The notes: a model not told the origin generated them from the sequence alone. A stretch of 64,000 bases of DNA from Actinomycetospora sp. TBRC 11914 (GCF_012933465.1 NZ_JABBND010000001.1:248001-312000); one strand, 5' to 3'; positions 15,793 through 23,878 are shown, counted from the first letter of the stretch. Numbers and translations: made by a program.

Positions 15793-16632
15793 ATGCTTCT
15801 GGCATGGGGGACCGTGAGGCCCCATCGGTGGGTGGTGCTCGGAGTGACGGTCCTCTCCCTGGTGCTGACCGCGTGCTCGCAGGCGGCGCCCCCGCCGCCT
15901 CCGACCCGGCCCCCCGCCGGCGGCTACCTCCAGCTCAAGCCCGTCGGCGGCTTCCTGACCTTGCCCGACGACGGTGGAGCCGCGACGTTGGTGCACCAGT
16001 CCCCCTGGGAGCCGCGGCCGGACAACATCCCGGCGAACCACGCCGTGCCCCCGACGGACTTCCGCCCCGATGGCTACCCGGGGATGACCAACGGCCCGCA
16101 GGTGTTCAGCCGCATCAGCGGCAACTACGCCGGCACCACCGACGAGGTCCTCCAGTGGTCCGCGGCGAAGTGGGGCCTGCCGGACGACGTGATGCGCGGC
16201 ATCGCGGTCGTCGAGTCGCAGTGGTACCAGAACCACAAGGACACCGTGGGGAAGCCCACCCAGGGCCAGGGCTACGGCGGCTTCGGCACCTGCGGAGGCT
16301 CGCCCCCCGGGGCGCCGTACGGCCCGGACGGCCCGGCCTCGTTCGGCATCACCGGGGTCCCCTGGTGCAGCCTCAACGACCCCAACGCACCCGGCTACGG
16401 CGGGTGGCCCTGGACCGAGAACTCGACGGCGTACGCGGCGGACACCGCGGGGGCGATCATCCGCGCGTGCTACGAGGGCTGGGAACCCCAGTGGGGCCCG
16501 ACCTACCACGCCGGCGACCTCTGGGGCTGCGTCGGGCGCTGGATGACCGGCACCTGGAACACCCCCCAGGCGCAGGCCCAGGTGACCATGGTGCAACAGG
16601 CCATCCAGCAGCGGCCGTGGAACAACTGGTGA
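15793..16632 (+). CDS. Lipoprotein with lysozyme-like domain (paralogue 1)
   Basis: A 279-residue lipoprotein: positively charged start, hydrophobic stretch and a lipobox LTAC (Cys about residue 31), followed by a proline-rich linker. The mature part holds a lysozyme/transglycosylase-like segment in which AKWGLPDDVMRGIAVVESQW could carry the catalytic Glu, then cysteine-bearing GTCGGSP and ACYEGWEPQWGP blocks and GCVGRWMTG. It would act on the cell surface, perhaps on peptidoglycan. The next gene is a paralogue (about half identical by eye) whose start overlaps this stop (GTGA). The ATG at 15793 has a GAGGAGGG site. Confidence 0.85.
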   Translation: MLLAWGTVRPHRWVVLGVTVLSLVLTACSQAAPPPPPTRPPAGGYLQLKPVGGFLTLPDDGGAATLVHQSPWEPRPDNIPANHAVPPTDFRPDGYPGMTNGPQVFSRISGNYAGTTDEVLQWSAAKWGLPDDVMRGIAVVESQWYQNHKDTVGKPTQGQGYGGFGTCGGSPPGAPYGPDGPASFGITGVPWCSLNDPNAPGYGGWPWTENSTAYAADTAGAIIRACYEGWEPQWGPTYHAGDLWGCVGRWMTGTWNTPQAQAQVTMVQQAIQQRPWNNW

Positions 16633-17486
16633 CCCCGACCCCTGCCCCCCGGCGGGGAACTCGCCCGCGCACCCCGCTGCTCGGGGTGCTGCTCGTGCTC
16701 CTGCTCGCGGTGGCGTGTTCGACCTCGCCACCGCCACCGGGCAACGGCGCCTCCGGGGACGACGCCCGGCCCGCCGCGAACGGGCACCTCGCCCTCAAAC
16801 CGGTGGGATCGTTCCTGCTCGACGACGCCCAGGCTGCCGCGATGGTCCAGCAGTCCTCCTGGGAACCGCGACCCGAGAACACGACGCCCAACCACACCGT
16901 CCCGCCTCCGGACTTCCGGCCACGGGAGTACGGCGGGATGGCCAACGGCGACTACGTGTTCAACCGCATCACGGGCAACTACACCGGCACCACCGACGAG
17001 ATCTTCCAGTGGGCGGCCGCGAAGTGGGGACTGCCCGACGAGCTGGTCCGCGCCGAGGCCTCCGTCGAGTCCCAGTGGTACCAGGGCCACAAGGATGCTT
17101 CGGGCAACCCGATCAACCAGGAGGGCTACGGCGACTTCGGGGACTGCGGAGGCTCGCCCCCGCCGTCACCGTTCGGCCCCCAGGGGCCGGCCGCGTTCGG
17201 GGTCATGCAGGTCAAGTGGTGCGCCGTCAACGACATGAGCCAGGGCGGCTACGGCGGCTGGCCCTGGACCGAGAACTCCACCGCCTACTCCGTCGACACC
17301 TACGCCGCGGTCCTGCGGGGCTGTTACGAGGGGTGGGAGCCCTGGCTCGGGCCCAATTACCACGCCGGGGACCTCTGGGGCTGTGTCGGGCGTTGGTACA
17401 CCGGCACCTGGTACTCGCCGACGGCCCAGAACTACATCGCCCGCGTCCAGCACGCCATGCAGACGAAACCCTGGCTCACGTGGTGA
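16629..17486 (+). CDS. Lipoprotein with lysozyme-like domain (paralogue 2)
   Basis: A 285-residue tandem paralogue of the preceding lipoprotein. It has an Arg-rich start, a hydrophobic stretch and a lipobox ending in VAC (Cys about residue 30). The same ordered blocks follow: SSWEPRPEN, NHTVPPPDFRP, GNYTGTTDEIFQW, AKWGLPDELVRAEASVESQW (possible catalytic Glu), FGDCGGSPP, GYGGWPWTENSTAY, CYEGWEP, YHAGDLWGCVGRW. The conserved ends and variable linkers suggest an ancient duplication with both copies under selection. The GTG start overlaps the preceding stop, so the pair is co-translated. Confidence 0.85.
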   Translation: MTPTPAPRRGTRPRTPLLGVLLVLLLAVACSTSPPPPGNGASGDDARPAANGHLALKPVGSFLLDDAQAAAMVQQSSWEPRPENTTPNHTVPPPDFRPREYGGMANGDYVFNRITGNYTGTTDEIFQWAAAKWGLPDELVRAEASVESQWYQGHKDASGNPINQEGYGDFGDCGGSPPPSPFGPQGPAAFGVMQVKWCAVNDMSQGGYGGWPWTENSTAYSVDTYAAVLRGCYEGWEPWLGPNYHAGDLWGCVGRWYTGTWYSPTAQNYIARVQHAMQTKPWLTW

Positions 17487-17624
17487 CGGAACCCGAAGGT
17501 CCGACCGTGCCGGGACCATCGACCCCTTGAGCACGACCCCGACGTCCCCGACGGTCTCCGCGGAAGGGGTGGACCCCGGTGGCGGGGCGCTCGCGGCTGG
17601 TCACCGGCGGGATCGGGGGAACGG

Positions 17625-18005
17625 GTGGTCCAGGACCTGTGGATGCTTCTGGTGTTCCCCCCGGCGCTCATGGTCGTTGTCCTGCTGCTCGAACGCGTGG
17701 AGCGTGCGGCGACCGACCGGACCCGCGCGGCCGCCTCGGCGGGTGGCCGACGACCGGGTCCCGAGGTCGGCGACGGCGTCGATCCCCACGACCGCCGCGC
17801 GGCGACGGACCCGGCCACCGCCGGGTACCGCCACCCGGACACGGAGCTCCTCGAGGCCGTGGTCGACCTCGAACCACGGGCCTGGGCCCGTCTCGTGGTC
17901 GACGGCGTGCCGCACGTCGTCCGCGCCGGCCAGCTGCTGCACCGCGGTTCCCCTCGTCGTCGGGGAACGACCCGACGCCGGGAGCCGGCCGCTCGGGACG
18001 GGTGA
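17625..18005 (+). CDS. Small single-pass membrane protein, unknown
   Basis: A 126-residue protein with one N-terminal membrane segment (LWMLLVFPPALMVVVLLLE, residues about 5-23) and a charged, Arg/Asp-rich cytoplasmic tail. No domain is recognised. GTG at 17625 puts the membrane segment right at the N-terminus, but no strong ribosome site is visible and an upstream start cannot be excluded. It is followed, 99 bp later, by another single-pass membrane protein, so the two may be related in function. Confidence 0.55.
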   Translation: MVQDLWMLLVFPPALMVVVLLLERVERAATDRTRAAASAGGRRPGPEVGDGVDPHDRRAATDPATAGYRHPDTELLEAVVDLEPRAWARLVVDGVPHVVRAGQLLHRGSPRRRGTTRRREPAARDG

Positions 18006-18104
18006 TCCGCGGGTCGCCGTCGCGGCAAACGACCGATCGAGCATGCTCGTGCGTCCGTCCGGGGTAAGGACTCCTCCGAACAGCCCGGACACCCGGAGGT
18101 CGGC

Positions 18105-18770
18105 GTGCTCAGGTTCGTGCTCCTGCTCGGTGCCGCCGTCGCCGTCCTCGTGATCGGGACGGTCCTGGTCGGGATGGTCCGGCGCGTGCAGGAGGGCTCG
18201 GCGCGGCGGGCCCGGCGGGACGCGGCGTCCCGACGACGGGTCGCGGACGCGGCGGAGCGCGCCGACCTCACCGCGGGCACGATCTCGGTGCCCGACCGGT
18301 TCGGCGCGCTCGGTACCGAGGGCCTCGTGCTGCTCACGGCCGAGCCGCAGCCCGGGGACCTCTCGTATTCGCTGGTCGCCCCCACCCCGCCGTTCGACCT
18401 GACCGCACCGGGCGCCGCCGGCACCCTCCAGGACTGGGAGACCGCGTCCCTCCCCCGGCGGCGGGCGCTGGTGCTCCGCGGCTACCTGGCCCACCCGCTG
18501 CCCCGCGTGCGCGCCGAGGCACTCGACCTGATCGGCACGCTGGGCAGCGAGGACGGCCGCACCCCGCACCACCTGGCCCTCCTGCTGCGCGACGACGCCG
18601 AGCCGGTGCGGCGCAAGGCGGCGGCGACGGCGTGGGCCGGCGGGCCGGGCACCGTGGGGGCCGTTGTCGACGCACTGCGCGAGGACCCCGCGGCGGACGC
18701 CGCCGAGCGGGCCCACGCCGAGCTGGTCGCGCACGCCCCGCCCGGCCGCGAGGTCCCGGCCCTGCGCTGA
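18105..18770 (+). CDS. Membrane-anchored HEAT-repeat-like protein
   Basis: A 221-residue protein with one N-terminal membrane helix (about residues 3-24), a basic stretch of RRARRDAASRRR type, then an alpha-helical C-terminal half. Residues about 120-215 show repeated helix pairs of HEAT/PBS-lyase style (LPRVRAEALDLIGTLG, then DAEPVRRKAAATAW and DPAADAAERAHAEL). Such repeats usually mediate protein-protein contacts; no catalytic motif is seen. The GTG start at 18105 has a GGAGG site 7 bp upstream. Confidence 0.72.
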   Translation: MLRFVLLLGAAVAVLVIGTVLVGMVRRVQEGSARRARRDAASRRRVADAAERADLTAGTISVPDRFGALGTEGLVLLTAEPQPGDLSYSLVAPTPPFDLTAPGAAGTLQDWETASLPRRRALVLRGYLAHPLPRVRAEALDLIGTLGSEDGRTPHHLALLLRDDAEPVRRKAAATAWAGGPGTVGAVVDALREDPAADAAERAHAELVAHAPPGREVPALR

Positions 18771-18845
18771 ACCGGCGGTTTCGACCAGCGTGGTCCCGGG
18801 GCACGATCGTGGAGTACCTGTGCTCCCGCGGCCCCCGGAGCGACC

Positions 18846-19877
18846 ATGGCCCGCCATCGTCGTGCGTCGGGGGCCTCGCGTGCGCGGACGGCCTCACTGG
18901 TGACCGCCGGAGCGCTCGCCGGCGGCGCCGCGATCGCGTGGGCGACCGTCTCGGGGTCCCACCCGGCACCGCTGCCGCCGCAGTCCCGGGCGCCGCAGGA
19001 CGACCGGGCCGGCGCCCCACCGACCGGCCCGGCGCCGGCGATCCCGGCCCCCCGCCCCGCGGAGGCGACGCCCCGCGTCTCCGACGTCTCGGCCCCGGCA
19101 CCCGCCCGGACCACCTCGGTCCGGTGGCGGGCCCACGACCCGCAGGCGTTCCGCCCCACCCGGGCCGGGACCACCGCGCCCCACGTCCGGCACGGCGAGG
19201 TGACCTGCCACGTCGGGTCGGGCCGCCGCTGCGAGCTCGAACCCGCCCTTCCCGCGCTGGACGAGGGCGACGAGCACGTGGTCGCGGTCTCGGTGCGGCT
19301 GGACCACCCCGCGACCGGGGGTCACCACGTCGTCGTGCGGTGGGACAACGACGGGCCGGGCGCCGCCCCCGTCGACCTCCGGGTGCGCGACGGCCGGCTC
19401 GTGCTCCACGGCGGCGACGGGCACCCCTCCGGCACGCGGACCGCCAGCCGGGATCTCGGGCCGGCGCCGGTCGGCGAGTGGACGCGGCTCGCCGTCCGGG
19501 TGCGCTTCTCCGCGAACCCCGAGAAGGGCAGCGTCAGCGTGCGGCGGGACGGCCGCACCGTCGTCGACCGCCACCGCCCACCCGGCGGCACCCTCTATCC
19601 CGGCCAGCAGAGCCACCTCAGCGCCGGGGTGCGCCGGGAGTCAGCGGCCGCGCGCCCGCCGACGGTCCGGCTCCGGGACTGGTACGTGGCCGGCGTCCGA
19701 ACGTCCGAGGGGCCCAGCACCGGGGACCGGACCGAGGCGCACCGGAGCACGTCGCACCAGAAGAACTCGTCGCACCAGAGCACCTCGTCGCGCCAGAGCA
19801 CCTCGTCGCACCGGAGCACCGGGCGGCACGCCCGGACGACGGCGACCGACCACGGCTCCGGCCACCGGGGCGACTAG
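18846..19877 (+). CDS. Exported polysaccharide-lyase-fold (heparin lyase I-like) protein with C-terminal repeats
   Basis: A 343-residue protein. An N-terminal signal or anchor (basic start, ASLVTAGALAGGAAIAW) is followed by a Pro/Ala-rich linker to about residue 95. A jelly-roll domain spans about residues 95-285 and resembles the polysaccharide lyase/heparin lyase I-like family (VAVSVRLDHP, GEWTRLAVRVRFSANPEKG, VRRDGRTVVD, TLYPGQQSHLSAGVRRE). The tail has four 6-residue Ser/Thr/His/Gln repeats and is His-rich. It may bind or cleave a surface glycan. Catalytic residues are not evident. The ATG at 18846 is the only good start. Its stop overlaps the convergent STAS gene. Confidence 0.72.
   Translation: MARHRRASGASRARTASLVTAGALAGGAAIAWATVSGSHPAPLPPQSRAPQDDRAGAPPTGPAPAIPAPRPAEATPRVSDVSAPAPARTTSVRWRAHDPQAFRPTRAGTTAPHVRHGEVTCHVGSGRRCELEPALPALDEGDEHVVAVSVRLDHPATGGHHVVVRWDNDGPGAAPVDLRVRDGRLVLHGGDGHPSGTRTASRDLGPAPVGEWTRLAVRVRFSANPEKGSVSVRRDGRTVVDRHRPPGGTLYPGQQSHLSAGVRRESAAARPPTVRLRDWYVAGVRTSEGPSTGDRTEAHRSTSHQKNSSHQSTSSRQSTSSHRSTGRHARTTATDHGSGHRGD
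19752..19823 (+). repeat. Four tandem 18-bp coding repeats
   Basis: Four consecutive 18-bp units, each roughly TCGCACCAGAGCACCTCG, encode S-[HR]-[QR]-x-[TN]-S hexapeptides in the tail of the polysaccharide-lyase-fold protein. Units differ by a few substitutions. Such repeats often vary in number between strains. Confidence 0.85.
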
Positions 19878-20305
19878 CCGCCCTCCGCCCGGGTGTGCCG
19901 GTTCTCCCAGTCCTCCCGGAACCCGCTCCGGCCGAGCTCGAGGACGTGCAGCCCGACGTCCAGCGACCCGGCGCGGTCCTCGGCGACCGCCAGCAGGTCC
20001 ACCAGCTGCGAGCCGTAGGTCTCGACCTCGGTGAGGTCGACGACGATCACCCGGCGGGCGTCGCCGGGTGCGGCGACGGCGCAGTCGGCGAGCTCGGCGT
20101 GCAGGCAACGGCTCAGGACCGCCGCGTCGTGCGCGCCGACGGCGCCCGCGACGGTGAAGACAACGCCCGCCCCCTGACCGAGGTCGCGCCGGTGGACCCG
20201 GGCCGAAGGGCTGGGTACGGGTGTCGGCGGGGGTCGGCGATCCCTGGTCGAGGTCGTCTTCGGGGCACGGTGGTCCGGGTGCAGCGGCGGAGTGGTGAGG
20301 CTCAT
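19874..20305 (-). CDS. STAS-domain protein (anti-sigma factor antagonist-like)
   Basis: A 143-residue protein. The first 35 or so residues are Pro/Thr/Arg-rich and probably disordered; the rest is a STAS fold (GVVFTVAGAVGAHDAAVLSRCL, then RRVIVVDLTEVETYGSQLVDLL). The Ser of the YGSQ turn aligns with the phosphorylatable position of SpoIIAA-type antagonists. No anti-sigma kinase lies beside it. The ATG at 20305 (MSLTT) has a GTGATGAG-like context; a longer start 36 bp upstream exists. It converges on the polysaccharide-lyase-fold gene with a 4-bp overlap. Confidence 0.82.
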   Translation of the reverse strand: MSLTTPPLHPDHRAPKTTSTRDRRPPPTPVPSPSARVHRRDLGQGAGVVFTVAGAVGAHDAAVLSRCLHAELADCAVAAPGDARRVIVVDLTEVETYGSQLVDLLAVAEDRAGSLDVGLHVLELGRSGFREDWENRHTRAEGG

Positions 20306-20405
20306 CACACCACGGTGCTCCTGCCGCGGGCCGGCATCCACGCCGAACGGGTGTCACTTTCGGCAACAGCTCGGTCACCCGCGCGGCGCGGCGGGCACCC
20401 GCCGA

Positions 20406-21350
20406 TCAGCCGATCGCAGGGAGGACGACGACCTTGCCGCGCAGCGTGCCCGCGGCCGCCTCGGCGTGGACCGCGGGCAGGTCGGGCAGCGGCACCCGCC
20501 GGTCGACGTCGACGCGCAGCTCGCCGCGGTCGACCATGCCCACGAGGCGCGCCAGCGTCTCGGCGTCGTCGCGCACGAAGACGTCGACGGCCCGCACGCC
20601 CCGGGCCTCGTCGGCGGGCGCCGGCGTCCGCGGGACGGTGTTCACGACGACGCCGCCGTCGCGGACCCGGCCGGCCAGCGCGCTCAGCTGCTCCGGGGTG
20701 ATCGAGGCCAGGTTGAGCAGGACGTCGACGGGCTCGGTCACCGCGGCCACCACGTCGGTGGTGGTGTGGTCGACGACCTCGTCGGCCCCGGCGGACCGCA
20801 GCCGCTCGGCCGTGCGCGGGCTGCCGGTGGCGACGACGTACGCCCCGGCGTGCTTCGCCAGCTGCACGGCGTACCCGCCGACCGCCCCACCGGCGCCGTT
20901 GATGAGCACGCGCTGCCCGGCCGTCAGCTTCGCGTCCTCGACGACCGCCTGCCAGGCGGTGAGACCCACCATCGGCAGCGCGGCGGCGTCGGACAACGGG
21001 ATGCTGCGCGGCGCCGCCGTCAGGACGTCCGCCGGCGCGACGACGTACTCCGCGGCCGCCCCGTCGGGCACCATCGGCAGGAAGCCGATCACCTCGTCGC
21101 CGACCGCCGGGCCAGCCACGCCCTCCCCCAGCGCGTCGACCGTGCCGGCCACCTCGATGCCGGGGGTGTGCGGCAGCGTCACCGGGAAGGCCTCGCGCAG
21201 CCAGCCGCCGCGGATGCCGTCGTCGACGAGGTTGAACGTCGTCGCGGCCACGCGGACGCGGACCTCCCCGGCGCCGGGGACGGGCTGCGCCACGTCCTCG
21301 TACCGGAGCACGTCCGGCTCGCCGTACTCGTGGAAACGCACTGCCTTCAT
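20406..21350 (-). CDS. NADP-dependent quinone oxidoreductase-like enzyme
   Basis: A 314-residue zinc-independent MDR (quinone oxidoreductase) protein. The N-terminus MKAVRFHEYGEPDVLRYEDV and GIEVAGTVDALG are typical; the nucleotide site is GAGGAVGGYAVQLAK (about residues 152-166). No structural or catalytic zinc cysteines are present. It reduces quinones or enones with NADPH. It is divergent from a MarR regulator, and two matching palindromes occupy the shared promoter, so repression lifted by an electrophile or phenolic ligand is likely. Confidence 0.93.
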   Translation of the reverse strand: MKAVRFHEYGEPDVLRYEDVAQPVPGAGEVRVRVAATTFNLVDDGIRGGWLREAFPVTLPHTPGIEVAGTVDALGEGVAGPAVGDEVIGFLPMVPDGAAAEYVVAPADVLTAAPRSIPLSDAAALPMVGLTAWQAVVEDAKLTAGQRVLINGAGGAVGGYAVQLAKHAGAYVVATGSPRTAERLRSAGADEVVDHTTTDVVAAVTEPVDVLLNLASITPEQLSALAGRVRDGGVVVNTVPRTPAPADEARGVRAVDVFVRDDAETLARLVGMVDRGELRVDVDRRVPLPDLPAVHAEAAAGTLRGKVVVLPAIG

Positions 21351-21383
21351 CGGGGCCGCCGCCTTCGTCGGGAGCTAGGGTTG

Positions 21384-21397
21384 CTTCGAAGTCGAAG
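21384..21397. promoter_or_regulatory. Probable MarR operator 1
   Basis: CTTCGAAGTCGAAG, two CTTCGA/TCGAAG arms around a 2-bp centre, in the 101-bp gap between the divergent oxidoreductase and marR genes. It shares its arms exactly with operator 2, 38 bp away centre to centre. Binding by the adjacent MarR protein is inferred. Confidence 0.75.
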
Positions 21398-21421
21398 TAC
21401 TGGAGCGTGACGCTAGCAGTG

Positions 21422-21435
21422 CTTCGAATTCGAAG
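21422..21435. promoter_or_regulatory. Probable MarR operator 2
   Basis: CTTCGAATTCGAAG, the core of a perfect 18-bp palindrome TGCTTCGAA/TTCGAAGCA (21420-21437). It lies 14 bp before the marR start, so binding here would block marR itself, while operator 1 is nearer to the oxidoreductase gene. Confidence 0.8.
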
Positions 21436-21451
21436 CAAGTAGACTGGGCGG

Positions 21452-21967
21452 GTGCCCGACCCGCCCCATGCCGTCGACCCGGTCCAGCTCGGCGCCTACT
21501 TCGCCCTCATCGAGGTCTCGGGCCTGCTCCGGCACGCGATCGAGCAACAGCTGCGCGAGGCCGGCGACCTGACGTTCACCCGGTTCGAGCTCCTCATGCG
21601 CCTCGACCAGTCGCCCACCGGCAGCCACCGCATGACCGACCTCGCCGACGCCGTCGTCTACAGCCGCAGCGGCCTGACCTACCAGGCCGGTCTGCTCGAG
21701 AAGGCCGGGCTGGTCACCCGCACCCCGTCGGCCGACGACGAGCGCGGGGTCACGATCGCCATTACCGAGGCCGGGCGGGCCCTCGTCGCGCAGGTGCTCC
21801 CGGGTCACGAGGAGGTGGTGAGCCGGATGCTGTTCGACCCGCTCTCCCGCGACGACGCCCGGACCCTCGCCTCGCTCCTGGCCCCCGTGCGCGACCACAT
21901 GCGCTCGGCGCCGCCCCGCTCCGCGACGGCGCGCCGGCGTCGGGGCGACCGGGCCGGCGACCCGTAG
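21452..21967 (+). CDS. MarR family transcriptional regulator
   Basis: A 171-residue winged-helix regulator. The recognition region MTDLADAVVYSRSGLTYQAGLLEKAGLV and the wing segment RTPSADDERGVTIAITEAGRAL are typical MarR. The C-terminal 20 residues are Arg/Ala-rich. GTG at 21452 is the start; it is leader-poor, 14 bp after the palindromic operator, which fits autoregulation. The divergent quinone oxidoreductase is the likely target. Confidence 0.93.
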   Translation: MPDPPHAVDPVQLGAYFALIEVSGLLRHAIEQQLREAGDLTFTRFELLMRLDQSPTGSHRMTDLADAVVYSRSGLTYQAGLLEKAGLVTRTPSADDERGVTIAITEAGRALVAQVLPGHEEVVSRMLFDPLSRDDARTLASLLAPVRDHMRSAPPRSATARRRRGDRAGDP

Positions 21968-22110
21968 CGCGCCGACCGTCACCGCGCGACCGGGTCGCGG
22001 CGACCCGGTCGCGCCGGAGGTGACCGCCTCCCGCACCCGGCGTCCCGAATGACCAGACATTGCCGCCGGGCATATGTAGGGTCAATCGGGACCGACCGGG
22101 AGGAGCCGTC

Positions 22111-22908
22111 GTGGCGTCGAGGTCGCTGGAACGGGCGGGGGCCGCGCCGCTGTGGTCGCAGCTGCAGGACGACCTGCTCGGGCGCATCCACCGCGGCGAC
22201 TTCGCGGCGGCCTTCCCCGGTGAGCTCGCCCTGGTCGAGGAGTACGCGGTCAGCCGCAACACCGTGCGCCAGGCCCTCGCGCAGCTGCGCGCCGACGGGG
22301 TGGTCACCGCCGCGCGGGGCCGCGCGCCCCGGGTGGTCGACGGGCCGGCCCGCCCCGAGATCAGCCAGCCCGTGGGCACCGGATCGACGCTCTTCGACGT
22401 CGTCGAGAGAACCGGGCGCACCCAGACGAGCGTGGTCCGGGCCCTCGAGCGGACCACCGACGGCGTCGTCGCGACCCGCCTGGGGCTCGAGGAGTCCACC
22501 CCGCTGCTGCACCTCGAGCGGCTCCGGCATGCCGACGACGAGCCCCTGGCCTGGGACCGCGTCTGGCTCCCCTTCGCGGCCGCCGCGCCGCTGCTGGGCG
22601 TCGACCTGACCCACACCGCCCTGCACCGCGCGCTCGTGCGCCACACCGGGCTGCGCGTGGACGGCGGCCGGGAACGCATCCACGCCGAGCTCGCCGACCC
22701 GGTCCGCGCCCGCCTGCTCGGCATCGCCCCCGGCGACGCCGTCCTCGCCATGGAGCGCACCGGGTACCAGCGCGGCCTGCCCGTCGAGTGGCGCCGGACC
22801 GTCGTCCGCGGCGACCGGTTCAGCCTCACCGCCGTGTTCGGTCCCGAGCAGGGCCGCGAGCTCGCCCCCGCGACCGACCGCACCGACCGCACCCCCGTCC
22901 CGGCGTGA
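22111..22908 (+). CDS. GntR/HutC family regulator with UTRA domain
   Basis: A 265-residue regulator. Residues about 8-75 form the GntR winged helix (PLWSQLQDDLLGRIHRGDF, then YAVSRNTVRQALAQLRADGVV). Residues about 95-245 form a UTRA ligand-binding domain (LEESTPLLHLERLRHADDEPLAWDRVWLP). GTG at 22111 has a GGGAGGAG site; the frame stays open upstream without a site. It lies 16 bp upstream of the NodA-like gene in the same direction, so it probably controls it. The ligand is unknown; UTRA domains often bind sugar or amino-sugar phosphates or histidine-type ligands. Confidence 0.92.
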   Translation: MASRSLERAGAAPLWSQLQDDLLGRIHRGDFAAAFPGELALVEEYAVSRNTVRQALAQLRADGVVTAARGRAPRVVDGPARPEISQPVGTGSTLFDVVERTGRTQTSVVRALERTTDGVVATRLGLEESTPLLHLERLRHADDEPLAWDRVWLPFAAAAPLLGVDLTHTALHRALVRHTGLRVDGGRERIHAELADPVRARLLGIAPGDAVLAMERTGYQRGLPVEWRRTVVRGDRFSLTAVFGPEQGRELAPATDRTDRTPVPA

Positions 22909-22924
22909 CCCGGAAGGCCAGGCG

Positions 22925-23527
22925 ATGACCACGACGACCGAGTTCTCCGGTACCGCCCGCGCCACCGACGGCGAGCCGCCGGTCCGATGGACGACCCGGT
23001 GGGAGACCTCCCTCGAACCCCGCGAGCACGACGACATCGCGGCCCTGCTCGCCCGCAGCTACGCCTCCACCACCACCGTGTTCACCCACGGGCACAGCTG
23101 GGCCGGTGCCCGTCCGGAGCTGCGGATCCTCGGCCACCACCGCGGCGAGGTCGTCGCCCACGCGGCGGTGATCCGCCGCTTCCTGCGCGCCCCCGACCAC
23201 GACACCTCGGTCCTCGTCGGCGACGTCGGCCTCGTCGCGGTCGACCCCGACCGCCAGGGTCTGGGTCTCGGCGGCGCGCTGATGGACACGGTCGCCGCGA
23301 CCCTGCGCCGCCTCGGGCTCCCCTACGGCTTCCTCACCTGCGGACGCGAGGTCCGGGGGTTCTACCGACGGTGTGGGTGGACACCGCTCTCCGACCACGC
23401 CCTCCGGTCGATCAGCATCGACCTCGCCCTCGAGGATCACCGGCACAACGGCATGCTGCTGCCCGTCCACCGCTCCGCGGACGAGTGGCCCTCCGGGCCG
23501 ATCGAGCGCAACGGCCAGGAGATCTGA
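22925..23527 (+). CDS. NodA-like N-acyltransferase
   Basis: A 200-residue protein that matches the rhizobial NodA family from end to end by eye. SWAGARPELR (58-67) is the NodA hallmark, followed by VVAHAAVIRRFLR, DVGLVAVDPDRQGLGLG (acyl/CoA-type loop), LGLPYGF, and the C-terminal EWPSG (187-191) with ERNGQE. Length equals NodA (about 196). NodA transfers a fatty acyl chain to the free amino group of a de-acetylated chitooligosaccharide. No nodB or nodC lies nearby, so the acceptor here may be another amino sugar or amine. It sits 16 bp after the GntR regulator, with an AAGG-type ribosome site. A generic GNAT acetyltransferase is the alternative. Confidence 0.8.
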   Translation: MTTTTEFSGTARATDGEPPVRWTTRWETSLEPREHDDIAALLARSYASTTTVFTHGHSWAGARPELRILGHHRGEVVAHAAVIRRFLRAPDHDTSVLVGDVGLVAVDPDRQGLGLGGALMDTVAATLRRLGLPYGFLTCGREVRGFYRRCGWTPLSDHALRSISIDLALEDHRHNGMLLPVHRSADEWPSGPIERNGQEI

Positions 23528-23878
23528 GACCTACCCCTGGTCCCAGGTAGCGACGACTCCGCAACGACCTGCGCGCCACGCACACCTCGCGGGAGCCGGG
23601 GAGCCGGTCCGCGGGCGGTGCGCCTGCACCCGGACGCGGAGCGCCCCTAGCAAGATCAGGGAGTCGTTGCGCTCTCTACGGAGATCCGGTCGACGTGGAG
23701 GGGCTCCGTGATCTCCCGGGCAGATCGTGCCGGGCCGTCGCCCCCAAGGGGAGCGCACGGCTGTCCACGACAGGCGCAGCTGTGCGTCACACGTCGGTCC
23801 ACCAGAGCCCGCAAGACCGCACCCCCGATGAGTGTGCGTCCCGCGTCGGTCCGCTCGCGGTGGTCCGGACGAGGGTGC
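23528..23878. other. 351-bp region without a convincing gene
   Basis: This lies between the NodA-like gene and the convergent Gly-Lys-rich protein. It begins with a short hairpin (23531-23550). Short open frames exist in several phases but none has a ribosome site and start that fit, and codon choice does not favour any. I see no tRNA-like fold. Confidence 0.45.
23531..23550 (+). terminator. Short hairpin after the NodA-like gene
   Basis: CTACCCCTGG and CCAGGTAG pair with one bulged base around a 2-nt centre, starting 4 bp after the stop codon. There is no T-tract. It could end the gntR-nodA-like transcript, but the stem is short. Confidence 0.3.

Noticed and set aside
23640-23760. Possible small RNA or tRNA-like fold in the gap after the NodA-like gene
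   Set aside because: No cloverleaf or conserved loop bases could be fitted; only ordinary short GC pairings.
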